DNA of 64,000 nt, from contig NZ_VFPG01000001.1 of NCBI RefSeq assembly GCF_006716565.1, forward strand, positions 1,674,001 through 1,738,000, written 5' to 3'. The stretch is from Nocardia bhagyanarayanae. Its GTDB lineage: Bacteria > Actinomycetota > Actinomycetes > Mycobacteriales > Mycobacteriaceae. A program made the translations under genes and the position numbers. Below, in pieces: positions 50,628-58,551 of the stretch. Within the stretch, counting starts at the first letter, position 1; each line of letters opens with the position of its first letter. The notes under the pieces were generated by a model that was given only the letters and a program-made list of their open reading frames with translations, did no database searches and had not been told where the DNA came from.

Positions 50628-51863
50628 GTGTTCGGAATGCTCAGGCCGTGCTCGCACGGCGCCGAAAAGTACGGAATCGACGCGGCCGAATGGCGGGCGC
50701 ACATGTGCGGGCTTTGTCTCGGCCTGCGGGACAGCCACGGCCAGCTCGCGCGCACCGCGACCAACACCGACGCGATCTTGCTCAGCGTATTGACCGAAGC
50801 ACAGCTGCCCGCTCCTTCGGCGCGCACTACCGCGGGCCGGTGCCCGCTGCGCGGCATGCAGCGTGCCGAGGTCGCCGCCGCCGATTCGCCGGGCGTCCTG
50901 CTCGCGTCGACCGCGTCGTTGCTGCTCGGCTCGGCCAAGCTGCGAGATCACGTCGCGGATGGTGACGCTTCGCGGCTCGCTGGACGGCCCATGGCCAGGA
51001 TGTCGACGCGCTGGGCGGACAGCGCGCGCAGGCAGGCGGCGCTGATCGACTTCAACGTGGAACCTCTTGTCGCCGCGATCTATTCACAACAGCTTGTGGA
51101 AAGTCGTGCTGCCGCTCTTCATCCGGCGGCGGGCGGCGAGGGGCCGAGTGGGATCGGCGGACGCGACGTGCACGCCGTCAGTCCCGACGCTGCCTCCGGC
51201 GAGCCGCCCGTCACGCTCGACGAACTCACGGCTCCGACTGCCCTGTGCGCGGCAGAACTCTTCGCTCACACTTCGATTCTGGCGAACCGACCGGAGAACG
51301 CGGACCACCTCCGCACCGTGGGAGAGCATTTCGGCCGTATCGCCCACCTCTCCGACGCCGTAGCGGATCTCGACGACGACACCGCGCACGGCCGCTTCAA
51401 CCCGCTCGCCGCGACGGGCACCACCCTCGCCGAGTCGTACGAGCTGGTGCGGGAGTCCGACGCGGAGCTGCGCAGAGCCCTCGCCGCGGCCCAGCTGGCC
51501 GACGTCCCCACCGTCCGCTGGATGCTGCTCGACCCGCTGCACGCGCTGGTGCGTCGGCTCGGGAAGGGTGCCGGCGCGGTAACCGCTCACGCCTGCAACG
51601 CAACTCGCGATGGTCACGCGCACGCCCAGCGCACCACCCACCGCCCCCCGACCCGCCGCCCCAACCTCGGCCAAGCCCTCACCATCGTGTTCGGCGTCTA
51701 CTGCACCGGTTACGCCTGCTGCGCCGACCACACCAGTCCGTGCACCGGCGAACGCAAGGACGCGTGGTGGAAGAGCTGCGATTGCGGTTCCTGCTGCGAC
51801 TGCGGCGAGTGCTGCTCCGGCTGCGGTGATTGCTGCAGTTGTGGCGGCTGCTGCGACTGCTGA
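50628..51863 (+). CDS. DUF5685 protein with cysteine-rich C-terminal tail
   Basis: 411 residues from GTG 50628, which gives the family-typical start VFGMLRPCSHG; GGGGAAAA precedes it. An N-terminal cysteine-containing segment (AEWRAHMCGLCLGLRDSHGQ) matches DUF5685. The middle is helical with conserved-looking LSDAVADLDDDTAHGRFNPL. The end is striking: from about residue 355 there are 18 Cys, 14 of them within the last 29 residues, in CC, CxC and CxxC spacings (for example CDCGSCCDCGECCSGCGDCC). This could bind zinc, copper or iron. The function of the family is unknown. It follows the TetR gene by 94 nt on the same strand. Confidence 0.85.
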   Translation: MFGMLRPCSHGAEKYGIDAAEWRAHMCGLCLGLRDSHGQLARTATNTDAILLSVLTEAQLPAPSARTTAGRCPLRGMQRAEVAAADSPGVLLASTASLLLGSAKLRDHVADGDASRLAGRPMARMSTRWADSARRQAALIDFNVEPLVAAIYSQQLVESRAAALHPAAGGEGPSGIGGRDVHAVSPDAASGEPPVTLDELTAPTALCAAELFAHTSILANRPENADHLRTVGEHFGRIAHLSDAVADLDDDTAHGRFNPLAATGTTLAESYELVRESDAELRRALAAAQLADVPTVRWMLLDPLHALVRRLGKGAGAVTAHACNATRDGHAHAQRTTHRPPTRRPNLGQALTIVFGVYCTGYACCADHTSPCTGERKDAWWKSCDCGSCCDCGECCSGCGDCCSCGGCCDC

Positions 51864-51874
51864 CGAACACGAGA

Positions 51875-51905
51875 ACGCCCCCGAATCAAAGCGATTCGGG
51901 GGCGT
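51875..51905. terminator. Bidirectional terminator between DUF5685 and htdX genes
   Basis: A 13-bp perfect stem (51875-51887 with 51893-51905) closes a 5-nt loop AAAGC. It sits 11 nt after the DUF5685 stop and 13 nt from the htdX stop. Confidence 0.88.
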
Positions 51906-51918
51906 CCGCGAAGCAAGC

Positions 51919-52788
51919 TCAGCGCAGCGTCGCCGTCAGATGCGGGAAACCCTTCTTCGGGTGCAGCAGCGACAGATCCCAGCCGCCCTCGACCTGATCC
52001 GCGTACACGTTCACCGTCGCGGGCAACAGGATGGGCTTGCCGAATTTCACCGTGTAGGTCGCCTTCTCGGGAATGCGGCCCTCGATGTTGCTGAGGACGT
52101 TGGCCGCCGACCACATGCCGTGCGCGATCGCCTTCGGGAACCCGAATGCCTTGGCGCCCAAGGCCGAAGTGTGGATCGGGTTGTGGTCACCGGACGCGTT
52201 GGCGTACCGGGTGATCATCTTCTGATCCACCCGCAGCGCGCGCAGCGGCGGCGGGGGCACCTCTTCCGGCTTCGGCTCGCCCTTGGGCTGGTCCGACAGC
52301 GAGGTGCGCTGCTGGTGCAGGAAGGTGGTCACCTGCCGCCACACCTGCTCGCGACCCACGCTGACCTCGGTAATCGCATCCACCAGCAGACCCTTCGGGT
52401 GCTCCCGCAGGTTCTCGATGTGGGTGCGGAAGTCCAGCGGCTCGCTCACCGAGATCTCGCGCGTGCGCTCGATGACGTTCTGCGCGTGCACCGCGCCCAC
52501 CGCGACGAACGGGAAGTCGCGCGCCACCACCAGCTGCATGGCCAGCGGGAAGCTGAGGATGAACGGGTAGGTCAGCGGCAGCGAGTCGCCGAAGCGCAGG
52601 CCGGTGGCCCGGCAGTAGGCGGCCAGGTGATCCGGATCCACCTTGACCCCGTCGAGCTGAACGACCCGATCCGGCACCGTGGACTTGCGCGCCGAAAGCA
52701 GCGGCACCGGAACGGCCCCCAGCGCGGCCTTCACGAAAAGGCTGCTGTTCTTGGGCGTTTCGGTGAGCGTGATGGTCTCGGTCATCAT
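51919..52788 (-). CDS. htdX: 3-hydroxyacyl-thioester dehydratase HtdX (MaoC-like)
   Basis: 289 residues. A double hot-dog fold is expected, with the catalytic hydratase-2 motif in the C-terminal half: [20 protein letters not shown] (Asp and His active-site pair) followed by [16 protein letters not shown]. The N-terminal half ([20 protein letters not shown]) is a degenerate hot-dog. It hydrates/dehydrates 3-hydroxyacyl thioesters in fatty acid or mycolate metabolism. The ATG at 52788 (or the adjacent one at 52785) overlaps the fabG4 stop, so both form one operon, as in Rv0241c-Rv0242c. Confidence 0.92.
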   Translation of the reverse strand: MMTETITLTETPKNSSLFVKAALGAVPVPLLSARKSTVPDRVVQLDGVKVDPDHLAAYCRATGLRFGDSLPLTYPFILSFPLAMQLVVARDFPFVAVGAVHAQNVIERTREISVSEPLDFRTHIENLREHPKGLLVDAITEVSVGREQVWRQVTTFLHQQRTSLSDQPKGEPKPEEVPPPPLRALRVDQKMITRYANASGDHNPIHTSALGAKAFGFPKAIAHGMWSAANVLSNIEGRIPEKATYTVKFGKPILLPATVNVYADQVEGGWDLSLLHPKKGFPHLTATLR

Positions 52789-54140
52789 GCTCCGATCAGG
52801 CTCTGGCCGCAGACCCGAACCACGTTGCCGTTCACCGCGTTCGAGGCGGGGCTGGCGAAGAACGCGATGGTCTCGGCCACGTCGACGGTCTGACCGCCCT
52901 GCAGCAGCGAGCTCATCAGGCGACCGGCCTCGCGGGTGCCGAGCGGGATGGCGGCGGTCATCGCGGTCTCGATGAAGCCGGGCGCCACCGCGTTGATGGT
53001 GATGCCCTTCTCCGCCAGCTTCGGCGCCTCGGCGTTCACCATGCCGATGACGCCCGCCTTGGAGGCGCCGTAGTTGGTCTGGCCGCGGTTGCCCGCGATG
53101 CCCGCGATGGAGGACACGTCGATCACGCGGCCGCCCTCCTTCAGCACGCCCTTGGCAACCAGGCCCTCGGTGATGCGGTGCGGCGCGGCGAGATTCACGT
53201 TGATGACCGAATTCCAGCGGCCCTCGTCCATGTTGGCGAGCAGCTTGTCGCGGGTGATGCCCGCGTTGTGCACGATGATGTCGATGCCGCCGAAACGCTC
53301 GGTGGCGAACTCGGCGAGCTTGTCCGCGGCGTCGGGCGCGGTGACGTCCAGCGCGAGCGCGGTGCCGCCGACCTTGTTGGCGGTCTCCGAGAGCGCTTCA
53401 CCCGCGGCCGGGATGTCGGCGACGATCACCTTCGCGCCGTCACGGGCGAACACCTCGGCGATGGTCGCGCCGATGCCGCGCGCGGCGCCGGTGACCACGG
53501 CGACCTTGCCTTCCAGCGGGCGGTCCCAGCTGGCCGGGGCGGTGGCGTCGTCCTTGCCGACCCGGATCACCTGGCCGTCGACGAACGCCGACTTGGCCGA
53601 GAGCAGGAAGCGCAGCGTGGACTCCAGGCCGGTCGCGGCGGCCGAGGCCTCCGGGTGGAGGTACACGAGCTGGGCGGTGGCGCCGCGCAGCAGTTCCTTG
53701 GCGACCGAACGGGTGAAGCCCTCGAGCGCGCGCTGGGCGATCTGCTCGTCTACGGTGCCCGCCAGCTCCGGCGTGGTGCCGATGACCACGACCCGGCCCG
53801 ACGGGGTGATGCTGCGCATCGCGGGCTGGAAGAACTCGAACAGCTGGGAGAGGTCCTCGATCGAGCCGATGCCGGTCGCGTCGAAGACGAGCGCGCCGTA
53901 CTTGGTTCCTTGGCTGACCTCGTCGGCGAAGGTGTAGTCGGAAAGCAGTGCGCGCACGGGCTCGGCGACGCGGCCCTTGCCGCCGATGAGCACCGGACCG
54001 GTCAGCGGGGGCTCACCCTTGACGTAGCGGCGCAGGTTCGCCGGCTGCGGCAGACCGAGCTTGCTCGCCAGGAACTGGCCGGGGGCGGAGTGGACGAACG
54101 ATCCGTAGAGGTTGGGTGCACCCTTGCTCTTGGCTGCCAC
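52785..54140 (-). CDS. fabG4: 3-oxoacyl-ACP/CoA reductase FabG4
   Basis: 451 residues from GTG 54140, with AGGA upstream; the size matches high-molecular-weight FabG4 proteins rather than 250-aa FabG. The N-terminal 200 residues form a degenerate flavodoxin-like domain ([20 protein letters not shown]). The C-terminal SDR domain has [40 protein letters not shown], the catalytic Ser in [15 protein letters not shown] and [14 protein letters not shown] (YxxxK). It reduces 3-oxoacyl thioesters with NADH. It forms an operon with htdX and diverges from fadA2 across a shared palindrome. Confidence 0.95.
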   Translation of the reverse strand: MAAKSKGAPNLYGSFVHSAPGQFLASKLGLPQPANLRRYVKGEPPLTGPVLIGGKGRVAEPVRALLSDYTFADEVSQGTKYGALVFDATGIGSIEDLSQLFEFFQPAMRSITPSGRVVVIGTTPELAGTVDEQIAQRALEGFTRSVAKELLRGATAQLVYLHPEASAAATGLESTLRFLLSAKSAFVDGQVIRVGKDDATAPASWDRPLEGKVAVVTGAARGIGATIAEVFARDGAKVIVADIPAAGEALSETANKVGGTALALDVTAPDAADKLAEFATERFGGIDIIVHNAGITRDKLLANMDEGRWNSVINVNLAAPHRITEGLVAKGVLKEGGRVIDVSSIAGIAGNRGQTNYGASKAGVIGMVNAEAPKLAEKGITINAVAPGFIETAMTAAIPLGTREAGRLMSSLLQGGQTVDVAETIAFFASPASNAVNGNVVRVCGQSLIGA

Positions 54141-54284
54141 TGTTCCTACCTTTTCTGTCTCGAATTTCGCGGATGTCTGGTTCGCCCCTGGTGTTCCGCA
54201 CGTTTCCGCGTGGGCCTGGACTGCGTGGCAGGCACCGCGCGGTGGGCGTGTCAGCGCACATTTGCGGGGTACGGTGTCGACAAC

Positions 54285-54306
54285 AAACTTACTCCAGAGT
54301 AAGTTT
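54285..54306. promoter_or_regulatory. 22-bp palindrome in the fabG4/fadA2 divergent promoter
   Basis: Left arm AAACTTACTC (54285-54294), a 2-bp centre CA, right arm GAGTAAGTTT (54297-54306): perfect 10-bp arms. The TTAC-N6-GTAA core recurs upstream of the TetR gene. Probable operator for that regulator, able to control both divergent transcripts. Confidence 0.75.
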
Positions 54307-54391
54307 AAAGTAAACCAACGCACGGGGCACCGATCTGCGCGAAACACCGCTCCCGGGCGCCGGACCATCCCACGAGACCTTGGAGACTCGA

Positions 54392-55714
54392 GTGACAAAC
54401 AAAGCCCGTTCAACCAAGAGCACGGCCAAGACCGCGAAGACGACGCGTCCGGTCGCGATCGTGGGCGGCAACCGGATCCCGTTCGCTCGCTCCGACAAGG
54501 CCTACGCCCACGCGTCCAACCAGGACATGTTCACCGCCGCGCTGGACGGTCTGGTCAGCCGGTTCAACCTGCAGGGCGAGCGGCTCGGCATGGTCGTCGG
54601 CGGCGCGGTCCTCAAGCGGGTCGGCGAGCACGGCATGATCCGCGAAAGCGTTCTGGGCAGCAAGCTTTCGCCCTACACCCCGGCGCACGACCTGCAGCTC
54701 GCCTGTGGCACCGGCCTGCAGGCGATCGTCACCGTCGGTGACGCGATCGCGGCAGGCCGCATCGACGCGGGCGTCGGCGGCGGCACCGACACCACGTCCG
54801 ACGCGCCGATCGGCGTCAGCGAGGGCATGCGCGAGTGGATGCTCGACGCCAACCGCGCCAAGACCAACAAGGACCGCCTCAAGCTGGTCGGCCAGCTGCG
54901 CCCGAGCATGCTCGGCATCGAGATCCCGCGCAACGCCGAGCCGCGCACCGGCCTGTCCATGGGTGAGCACGCCGCCATCACCGCCAAGGAGTTCGGCATC
55001 GCGCGCGAGGCGCAGGACGAACTGGCCTACCTGTCGCACAAGAACATGGCCGCCGCCTACGACCGCGGGTTCTTCGACGACCTCGTCACTCCGTTCCTCG
55101 GCCTGACCCGCGACGACAACCTGCGCCCGAACTCCTCGATCGAGAAGCTCGCCACCCTGAAGCCGGTCTTCGGCACCAAGCTGGGCGACGCCACCATGAC
55201 CGCGGGCAACTCCACCCCGCTCACCGACGGCGCGTCCGCGGTGCTGCTTTCCAGCGAGGAATGGGCCGCCGAGCGCAACCTGCCGGTGCTCGCCCACCTG
55301 GTGGACTCCGAGGTCGCCGCCGTCGACTACATTCACGGCCCCGACGGCCTGCTGATGGCGCCCACCTACGCGGTGCCGCGCATGCTTGCCCGCAACGGCC
55401 TGACCCTGCAGGACTTCGACTACTACGAGATCCACGAGGCCTTCGCCTCCGTGGTGCTCGCGACCCTGCAGGCCTGGGAGTCCGACCAGTACTGCAAGGA
55501 GCGCCTCGGCCTCGACGGTGCGCTCGGCTCCATCGACCGCACCAAGCTCAACGTCAACGGCTCCTCGCTCGCCGCGGGCCACCCGTTCGCCGCCACCGGC
55601 GGCCGCATCGTCGCCTCCACCGCGAAGATGCTCGCCGAAAAAGGCTCCGGCCGCGCCCTCATCTCCATCTGCGCCGCTGGTGGACAGGGCGTCGTCGCCA
55701 TCCTCGAACGCTGA
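54392..55714 (+). CDS. fadA2: Acetyl-CoA C-acyltransferase (thiolase) FadA2
   Basis: 440 residues from GTG 54392, with TTGGAG 6 nt upstream. Thiolase active-site residues are visible: nucleophilic Cys in [20 protein letters not shown], His in [20 protein letters not shown], the [14 protein letters not shown] motif, and the second Cys in [14 protein letters not shown]. It is of the FadI/type-II-like long form that cleaves 3-ketoacyl-CoA in beta-oxidation or condenses acetyl-CoA. Together with the divergent htdX and fabG4 genes it makes up a near-complete set for fatty acyl chain turnover under one operator. Confidence 0.95.
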   Translation: MTNKARSTKSTAKTAKTTRPVAIVGGNRIPFARSDKAYAHASNQDMFTAALDGLVSRFNLQGERLGMVVGGAVLKRVGEHGMIRESVLGSKLSPYTPAHDLQLACGTGLQAIVTVGDAIAAGRIDAGVGGGTDTTSDAPIGVSEGMREWMLDANRAKTNKDRLKLVGQLRPSMLGIEIPRNAEPRTGLSMGEHAAITAKEFGIAREAQDELAYLSHKNMAAAYDRGFFDDLVTPFLGLTRDDNLRPNSSIEKLATLKPVFGTKLGDATMTAGNSTPLTDGASAVLLSSEEWAAERNLPVLAHLVDSEVAAVDYIHGPDGLLMAPTYAVPRMLARNGLTLQDFDYYEIHEAFASVVLATLQAWESDQYCKERLGLDGALGSIDRTKLNVNGSSLAAGHPFAATGGRIVASTAKMLAEKGSGRALISICAAGGQGVVAILER

Positions 55715-55728
55715 CGTAAACGCCGAAG

Positions 55729-55764
55729 GCGGCACCCGGGTCCTCCCGGGTGCCGCTTTTGTTT
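55729..55764 (+). terminator. Intrinsic terminator of fadA2
   Basis: A 12-bp perfect stem (55729-55740 with 55745-55756) closes a 4-nt loop and is followed by TTTTGTTT. This is the only classical T-tailed terminator I see in the window. Confidence 0.92.
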
Positions 55765-55875
55765 CGTCACCGCAAAGGTTTTCATTTCAGCTCAGCGTGC
55801 ACGCGGCTCAGTCACAGCCGCGCAGCTTCCGAGTTCGCCTGGCAACCCGCAACGTCATAGAGTCGTCGTGGTCGG

Positions 55876-56250
55876 TTATCTGGCGTCCAGATCAATACTC
55901 GCTATGTCGGTTTCCGCTGGTGGCGGGACCTCGCCCATGTTGCCCCACCGGCCGCCTGCCCGCGCATTCTCATATGGTTCCGGCTGAGGTGCCTGCACTC
56001 GCTCACGCGCGTGTAGCTTGAACACCAGCCGCCATCCCGAATGATCCAACCGGCCGATGACGGGGTGCTTGACATAGCTGGTCGTGTTCTTGCGGGCATG
56101 AGCCTCGACCACGTCGACGTCCCGTGAGACCGCGACGGGGCGAGACCCGGCAACGCTGTAGTGCTCGAAGGACTTCCACCACCCGTACATTCCGGCGACG
56201 ATATCGGTCGCAATCAGGTTCAGGGAGTCGATTCGCAATGCCGCCCAATT
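55876..56250 (-). pseudogene. Fragment of a regulator, possibly MmyB-like ligand domain
   Basis: The minus-strand frame reads SLNLIATDIVAGMYGWWKSF, then DVVEAHARKNTTSYVKHPVI and GRLDHSGWRLVFKLHARERV. The Lys-His-Pro-Val-Ile-Gly spacing resembles the end of the MmyB-like domain found at the C-terminus of many actinomycete XRE regulators. There is no start codon of its own with a ribosome site; it is read continuously from the gnd-derived fragment next to it. It is treated as the decayed 3' part of another gene. Confidence 0.4.
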
Positions 56251-56392
56251 GCTCGGCGGCAACTCGAAATGTGCGCAGAAGGCCTGGCGCATGGCCGAAA
56301 GCAGTTGTCGGCGTACAGCGACTCGCCGCGCGAGGAGAAGCGGGCAAAGAGGCAGTCGAGAGCACCGGTGCGGGGACGTCGCCGCCGACGGC
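56250..56392 (-). pseudogene. Duplicated 3' end of gnd
   Basis: This stretch is a diverged copy of the last 130-140 bp of the gnd gene (57238-57370). The two share a nearly identical 40-nt run around CGACTCGCCGCGCGAGGAG. The conserved peptide SAMRQAFCAHFELPPS here corresponds to SAMRQAFGGHYELPPK in gnd. Single-base indels have broken the reading frame. It joins the hipA remnant at the shared VPAPVLS coding sequence. Confidence 0.8.
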
Positions 56393-56692
56393 GAGCAACA
56401 ACGTCAGCTCGTCATCCGCGCTGGTCTTGGCGGCTCGCCGGAGCACGGTCAGGCGATGGCCCTCGGGGAGAAGGCCCGCGAAGAACGGCGGTATCGCGCC
56501 GCTCGCGTTGAGCACCGGAGCCGATCGCATCGGCAGCGTCGTGGCGATCGGCTCGTCAGCGGACGCGAGATACTCGCTCCGATAAGTGAATTCGGTTCCG
56601 CCATCCGCGGTGCGGACCAGCGTGGCGGCTAGGCGACCCGCCTTGTAGACGTCGGCCTTGGTGACTCGGCGGAAGTCGGCTGGTTTGGTCAC
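56385..56692 (-). pseudogene. hipA-like toxin gene, truncated
   Basis: From GTG 56692 the frame reads VTKPADFRRVTKADVYKAGR, then TLPMRSAPVLNASGAIPPFF and AGLLPEGHRLTVLRRAAKTS, which is the HipA N-terminal (Couple_hipA) domain up to LLLAVGGDVP. At that point, about residue 100 of an expected 400 or more, the sequence passes into the copied gnd 3' end. The whole kinase domain with its catalytic Asp is missing, so no active toxin can be made. The GTG overlaps the hipB stop, the normal arrangement for hipBA. Confidence 0.85.
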
Positions 56693-56889
56693 TCGGTCAC
56701 GCCCAGGGTGAGGCCGACCGCATTCGCGACGGCGGCGACGGTCGCGATGCCGGTGCCTCCGCTGCCGTGCTCGATTTCGCGGACAGTACGGGTCGAAGTG
56801 CCCGCGAGCTCGGCAAGTTGCTCTTGGGTCAGGCGATGTCGACGTCTCGCGGTTCGGATCGCGTGGCCGATGGTTGTGGCTTCCGACAT
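56689..56889 (-). CDS. hipB: HipB-like XRE antitoxin/regulator
   Basis: 66 residues, almost all helix-turn-helix: IGHAIRTARRRHRLTQEQLA, then AELAGTSTRTVREIEHGSGG and IATVAAVANAVGLTLGV. Size and layout are those of HipB antitoxins. The reading frame is intact. Upstream lie three matching palindromes (56904-57041) at exact 61-bp intervals, the probable autoregulatory operators. Because its hipA partner is destroyed, it is now an orphan antitoxin that may act only as a repressor. Confidence 0.85.
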   Translation of the reverse strand: MSEATTIGHAIRTARRRHRLTQEQLAELAGTSTRTVREIEHGSGGTGIATVAAVANAVGLTLGVTE

Positions 56890-56903
56890 GGCGTCCTCTC
56901 GAT

Positions 56904-56919
56904 CGGCAGGATGCTGCCG
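56904..56919. promoter_or_regulatory. HipB operator-like palindrome 1
   Basis: CGGCAGGATGCTGCCG, a 16-bp inverted repeat (6-bp arms CGGCAG/CTGCCG) followed by AAA. It is 15 nt upstream of the hipB ATG. Confidence 0.7.
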
Positions 56920-56964
56920 AAATCAGGTTGCGATGCCGAGTGTGCGCCCAGGCGATGCATGAAT

Positions 56965-56980
56965 CGGCAATATCCTGCCG
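56965..56980. promoter_or_regulatory. HipB operator-like palindrome 2
   Basis: CGGCAATATCCTGCCG followed by AAA; same arms CGGCA/TGCCG as sites 1 and 3, starting exactly 61 bp after site 1. Confidence 0.7.
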
Positions 56981-57025
56981 AAACACCTCTGTTGGGGCTT
57001 GCTCATTGATCAGTGAACGCGGAAA

Positions 57026-57041
57026 CGGCAATATTCTGCCG
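57026..57041. promoter_or_regulatory. HipB operator-like palindrome 3
   Basis: CGGCAATATTCTGCCG followed by AAA, starting exactly 61 bp after site 2. Between it and the gnd stop (57042-57234) no gene is supported. Confidence 0.7.
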
Positions 57042-57234
57042 AAACCGGTCCTGGCGGGGTCTGTGCGTGCCGGCTATGCGAAGCGGCGATGTCGCCTACT
57101 TGCGGACTGGCTTCCGCATCATCATGGCCAAGAGTCCGAAGGCAGAGGGCGCAGACTTTTCGGCGCGCCGACGATCGAACGGTTGGACGGCGGATTCGAC
57201 CGACTCATCGAAAGCAGTGCGCGGCCACCCGAAT

Positions 57235-58263
57235 TCACTTCGGGGGTAGTTCGTAATGGCCGCCGAACGCTTGGCGCATGGCGGAGAGCAGTTTGTCGGC
57301 GTACAGCGACTCGCCGCGCGAGGAGAAGCGGGCGAAGAGGGCGGCCGAGAGCACCGGTGCGGGCACGCCGACGTCGATCGCGGCATCCACGGTCCACCGT
57401 CCTTCGCCGGAGTCCGAGACCCGTCCGCCGAACGAGTCCAGGTTCGGGTCCGCGTACAGCGCGCCTGCCGTCAGATCCAGCAACCACGAGGCGACCACCG
57501 ACCCCCGCCGCCACACCTCTGTGACTTCCGGCACATCGATGTCGTACTGGTAGTACTCGGGGTGTTCCAGCGGCGTCTCTTCCGCGGAGAACTCGCCCTT
57601 GTGCGCGGCGCCGTAGTTGGCTTTGTGCAGGATGTTGAGGCCTTCGGCGTAGGCGGCCATGGCGCCGTACTCGATGCCGTTGTGCACCATCTTCACGAAA
57701 TGACCCGCCCCGGCCGGACCGCAGTGCAGGTAGCCCAGCTCGGCGGTGGAGGGTTCCCCGGTGCGGCCGGGGGTGCGCGGTGCGGCGTCGAGGCCGGGTG
57801 CGATGGATTTCAGCAGCGGATCCAGGTACTTCACCTGCTCGGCCTCGCCGCCGATCATCAGGCAGAAGCCGCGGGTCAGGCCGAAGACGCCGCCGGAGGT
57901 GCCGATGTCCAGGTAGTGGATGCCCTTGGGCGTGAGTTTCTCGGCCCTCTTGATGTCCTCGTGGTAGCGGCTGTTGCCGCCGTCGATGATGATGTCGCCC
58001 GGTTCGAGCAGCTCGGCGACCTGGTCGATCACCGCGCCGGTCGCCCCCGCCGGGATCATCACCCAGACCACCCTGGGTTTCTCCAGCATCCCCACGAATT
58101 CCGGCAGGTCGGTGCTGCCCCGGAAATTTTCGCCGAGATCGGCGCGCAACTCCTCGATGTTCCGGGGTTTGCGTTCGTAGCCGACCGCGGTGTGCCCGTC
58201 CTCGACGACGCGGCGAACGATGTTCGCCCCCATCCGCCCGAGACCGATCATTCCCAGCTGCAT
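57235..58263 (-). CDS. gnd: 6-phosphogluconate dehydrogenase, decarboxylating (short type)
   Basis: 342 residues, the short homodecameric/NAD-leaning class rather than the 470-aa class. The nucleotide loop is MQLGMIGLGRMGANIVRRVV, the NADP/NAD region continues with VGYERKPRNIEELR, IIIDGGNSRYHEDIKRAEKL holds the substrate-binding segment, and YLHCGPAGAGHFVKMVHNGI has the catalytic Lys and the HNGIEYG motif. It oxidises 6-phosphogluconate to ribulose 5-phosphate in the pentose phosphate pathway. GGGAG precedes the ATG. The last 130 bp of the gene are copied into the nearby hipA remnant. Confidence 0.95.
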   Translation of the reverse strand: MQLGMIGLGRMGANIVRRVVEDGHTAVGYERKPRNIEELRADLGENFRGSTDLPEFVGMLEKPRVVWVMIPAGATGAVIDQVAELLEPGDIIIDGGNSRYHEDIKRAEKLTPKGIHYLDIGTSGGVFGLTRGFCLMIGGEAEQVKYLDPLLKSIAPGLDAAPRTPGRTGEPSTAELGYLHCGPAGAGHFVKMVHNGIEYGAMAAYAEGLNILHKANYGAAHKGEFSAEETPLEHPEYYQYDIDVPEVTEVWRRGSVVASWLLDLTAGALYADPNLDSFGGRVSDSGEGRWTVDAAIDVGVPAPVLSAALFARFSSRGESLYADKLLSAMRQAFGGHYELPPK

Positions 58264-58366
58264 CCGTCCATCTCCCTCGTGTGTGCGAGCTGTCTGGCGG
58301 GTCGTCCTCGATTGTCCACGGGAAGTGTGTAACGCGGGGTGCGCTGCTCCGATAAACAGATCGGCT

Positions 58367-58405
58367 CCGCGCAGTTGCCAGACCCCCGACCCGGCAACTG
58401 CGCGG
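58367..58405. other. Strong hairpin in the gnd/vanW divergent region
   Basis: A 13-bp perfect stem (58367-58379 with 58393-58405) closes a 13-nt loop. It lies between divergent genes, where a terminator is not expected; it could sit in the 5' leader of either transcript. Confidence 0.55.
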
Positions 58406-58551
58406 GGCTCTTCCGTGTTCGAGGCGGTTCATTGCACGAGGTTTGCTGCGCGTCCGAGCTGAACTGAAGCACCCGGCGCCGACAACTATCGTGGATAACG
58501 GCCCGCACCGTGCGCGGCCCAGAAAAGCACCTCTATCGGGGAGGACGGTTC

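Noticed and set aside
57042..57234. Small plus-strand gene between the HipB operators and gnd
   Set aside because: The frame starting at 57013 runs through operator 3, lacks a ribosome site and resembles nothing known.
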